Below, in pieces: positions 62,541 through 64,000 of a stretch of 64,000 bases of DNA. The stretch is from Antedon mediterranea. Lineage: Eukaryota > Echinodermata > Crinoidea > Comatulida > Antedonidae. The DNA is taken from the NCBI RefSeq assembly GCF_964355755.1, contig NC_092679.1, positions 23,188,432 to 23,252,431 of the forward strand, read 5' to 3'. Made by a program: the position numbers and the translations under genes. The notes beneath the pieces are model-generated. The model did not search any database. It saw only the letters and a program-made list of their open reading frames with translations, and had not been told where the DNA came from. Each line of letters starts with the position of its first letter. Positions within the stretch are counted from its first letter, which is position 1.

Positions 62541-62710
62541 CTAAAGCTCTGTCTACACTTTCAATCTTTATGTGATAAAAAACTGTGATGTGCTCATATA
62601 TGGACATGATGATGTCATATCACTACCATATTCATTGCATATCACTACCATATTTGGCCACATCACACTTTTTTTTGTCAAACAAGTTCAATAGTGCAGA
62701 CAGAGCTTAA
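62541..62710. mobile_element. MITE copy
   Basis: Left end CTAAAGCTCTGTCTACACTT, core ATATATGGACATGATGATGT, right end GTGCAGACAGAGCTTA. Confidence 0.82.
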
Positions 62711-62878
62711 GAATATTTATGTAGCGCATCTTGAGAATGTTTGTCTGTGAACAAGATTGCCACCTCTAATATGGATATTGAATGGTTATCCGTTATAGTG
62801 CAGTGTGCATGTGCAGTGAATTTTAGTGATTCTGAAATGCGTGTCATGTATAATACCCTTCGCAGCTTTCATTACCTC

Positions 62879-63114
62879 CTAAACGGTGCTATCATCCAGG
62901 GTTTTGGAATTATTTGTCTGGACAGAGTCTAAGGTGAGTGTGTTATTATCGTTCAACTTGACATCGTTTTCTTCTTCTTTGGCGCCATTAACCAGAGTGT
63001 CTTGGAGTGGTGTGAAATTAAAGTTCTCTTTTTTCCATTTTTCAAAATTTGGCTGTTTTTGCAGATCATGTTCTGTTGCCATGGTTTTCCGGTAATTTAT
63101 CTTCTTCACCGGTG
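62879..63114 (-). CDS. Short terminal exon of an unrecognised protein
   Basis: Frame open from a candidate acceptor (CTGCTAAAG) at 63115 to a stop at 62879. The peptide begins APVKKINYRKTMATEHDLQK, continues NFEKWKKENFNFTPLQ and ends SKTLDDSTV. Hydrophilic and probably a C-terminal tail. A GTAATG donor-like site 3 bp after the stop would be in the 3' UTR. It may be the end of a gene extending to the right of the window, or an alternative exon of the gene whose exon is at 59231-60174. I cannot connect them in phase. Confidence 0.45.
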
Positions 63115-63449
63115 CTTTAGCAGATACAAACATGCAGAAGATATTGTTAATATCAGAACAATAATGGAAATTATTTGAAGGGAAAAAAAATTGCTGCAAT
63201 CTAGCTTAGCATTGAATTGTCACTTTATTATAAATTTGTTTCATTTCAAATATAGTAATGGTATACTTCTTATTATAAAAGAGAGACAAAAAAACAAACT
63301 AAATTGCAGACATTTTTTTATAATATAACATTCAAGTTCTTGGGAAGCATGTTAGCATAGTACATAGCATAATCTACTACTGCTGTAGACAAATTACTGA
63401 TTATTCTAACACTATATATTATTTTTCTCCTGAGCACATACATAATGAC

Positions 63450-63715
63450 ATAGTTACTGCAGTATATTTTAAAGATACTGCAGCATAAATATTCTGCAGT
63501 AATTCTCAAATTACTGCAGAATAAAGGTTCTGAAATAAATTTGTATTTTCTAAAGGATAAAATATGTTACTGCAGCATAACCCATTCTGCAGTAAATTTG
63601 TCTGCAGACGAAATGTTTTGAATATGTCTTAATAGACTGCAGTATAAATTTAACAGTAAATATTCAAGTTACTGAAGCATAAAATGTTCTGCAGATACTG
63701 CAGTAAATTTGTTTA
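63450..63715. repeat. Irregular cluster of TTACTGCAG / TTCTGCAGTAA motifs
   Basis: Roughly a dozen CTGCAG palindromes or one-base variants, each followed by TAA or CATAA at irregular 20-35 bp spacing. Confidence 0.7.
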
Positions 63716-64000
63716 AGGAACTGGAAGTTGTAAAGCGGTTAATACAAGATTCCCTTTTAATGGTTGTCAATACAAGCAAGCTATCATCCAACATAAAACT
63801 ACCAAATGCAATAGAATCAATAGATTAATTGGAAGGTAAAAGATGAGCAAGCAAAGAGAACATGCTGACAACATTCAACAGTTTAACATGCCAAGTTTTT
63901 AACCATCTTTTTTAATGTAACACTATTTTTATATTTTTAACTGTTTCACTTAGAAATTTCACTTGTTATTACTACTACTGTATTCTTTCTTATATTTTTA

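Noticed and set aside
63115-64000. Search for further upstream exons of the right-edge gene
   Set aside because: No open frame with convincing splice sites; only AT-rich sequence and the CTGCAG cluster.

Overview
Eukaryotic nuclear DNA: AT-rich, mostly non-coding, with spliced genes, GT-AG introns up to about 13 kb, and dense MITE, tRNA-derived SINE and minisatellite content. The gene set (WDR27, ARV1, U5 snRNA, and an almost intronless TRIM-NHL gene with RING, two B-boxes, coiled coil, filamin-like and NHL parts) fits an invertebrate deuterostome, most likely an echinoderm. That is inference from gene style and I cannot name a species.

Layout. The minus strand from 44,457 down to 6,470 carries WDR27. 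I resolved 20 exons with consistent splice phases, encoding 787 codons; the last exon or exons lie off the left edge. Its two largest introns are 13.5 kb and 11.1 kb. Nested on the plus strand inside the 13.5 kb intron are a TRIM2/3-like gene (25,971-28,454), broken by a 1-nt frameshift and a SINE insertion, and a possible small exon at 36,313. Far left (865-1,050) is a 61-residue Cys/His ORF resembling a RING-variant or PHD finger. Divergent from WDR27 is ARV1 (plus, 49,386-52,991), complete in six exons, 250 aa.

The 4.9 kb between the WDR27 and ARV1 start codons holds the most striking feature: four copies of the U5 spliceosomal snRNA gene, all on the minus strand, with conserved loop, Sm site and 3' hairpin, embedded in recent duplications. 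Copy 1 sits inside a 79-bp inverted repeat. Copies 2 and 3 lie in a tandem duplication. Copies 1 and 4 share one type of upstream sequence and copies 2 and 3 another.

The right 11 kb holds two minus-strand coding exons: a Ser/Pro-rich protein (59,231-60,174) and a short terminal exon (62,879-63,114). Everything else is repeats: about eight copies of one MITE family, about seven copies or fragments of a tRNA-derived SINE, and many tandem arrays. One array triplicates a WDR27 splice acceptor, and another repeats a strong 5' splice-site motif about ten times in the WDR27 sense strand.
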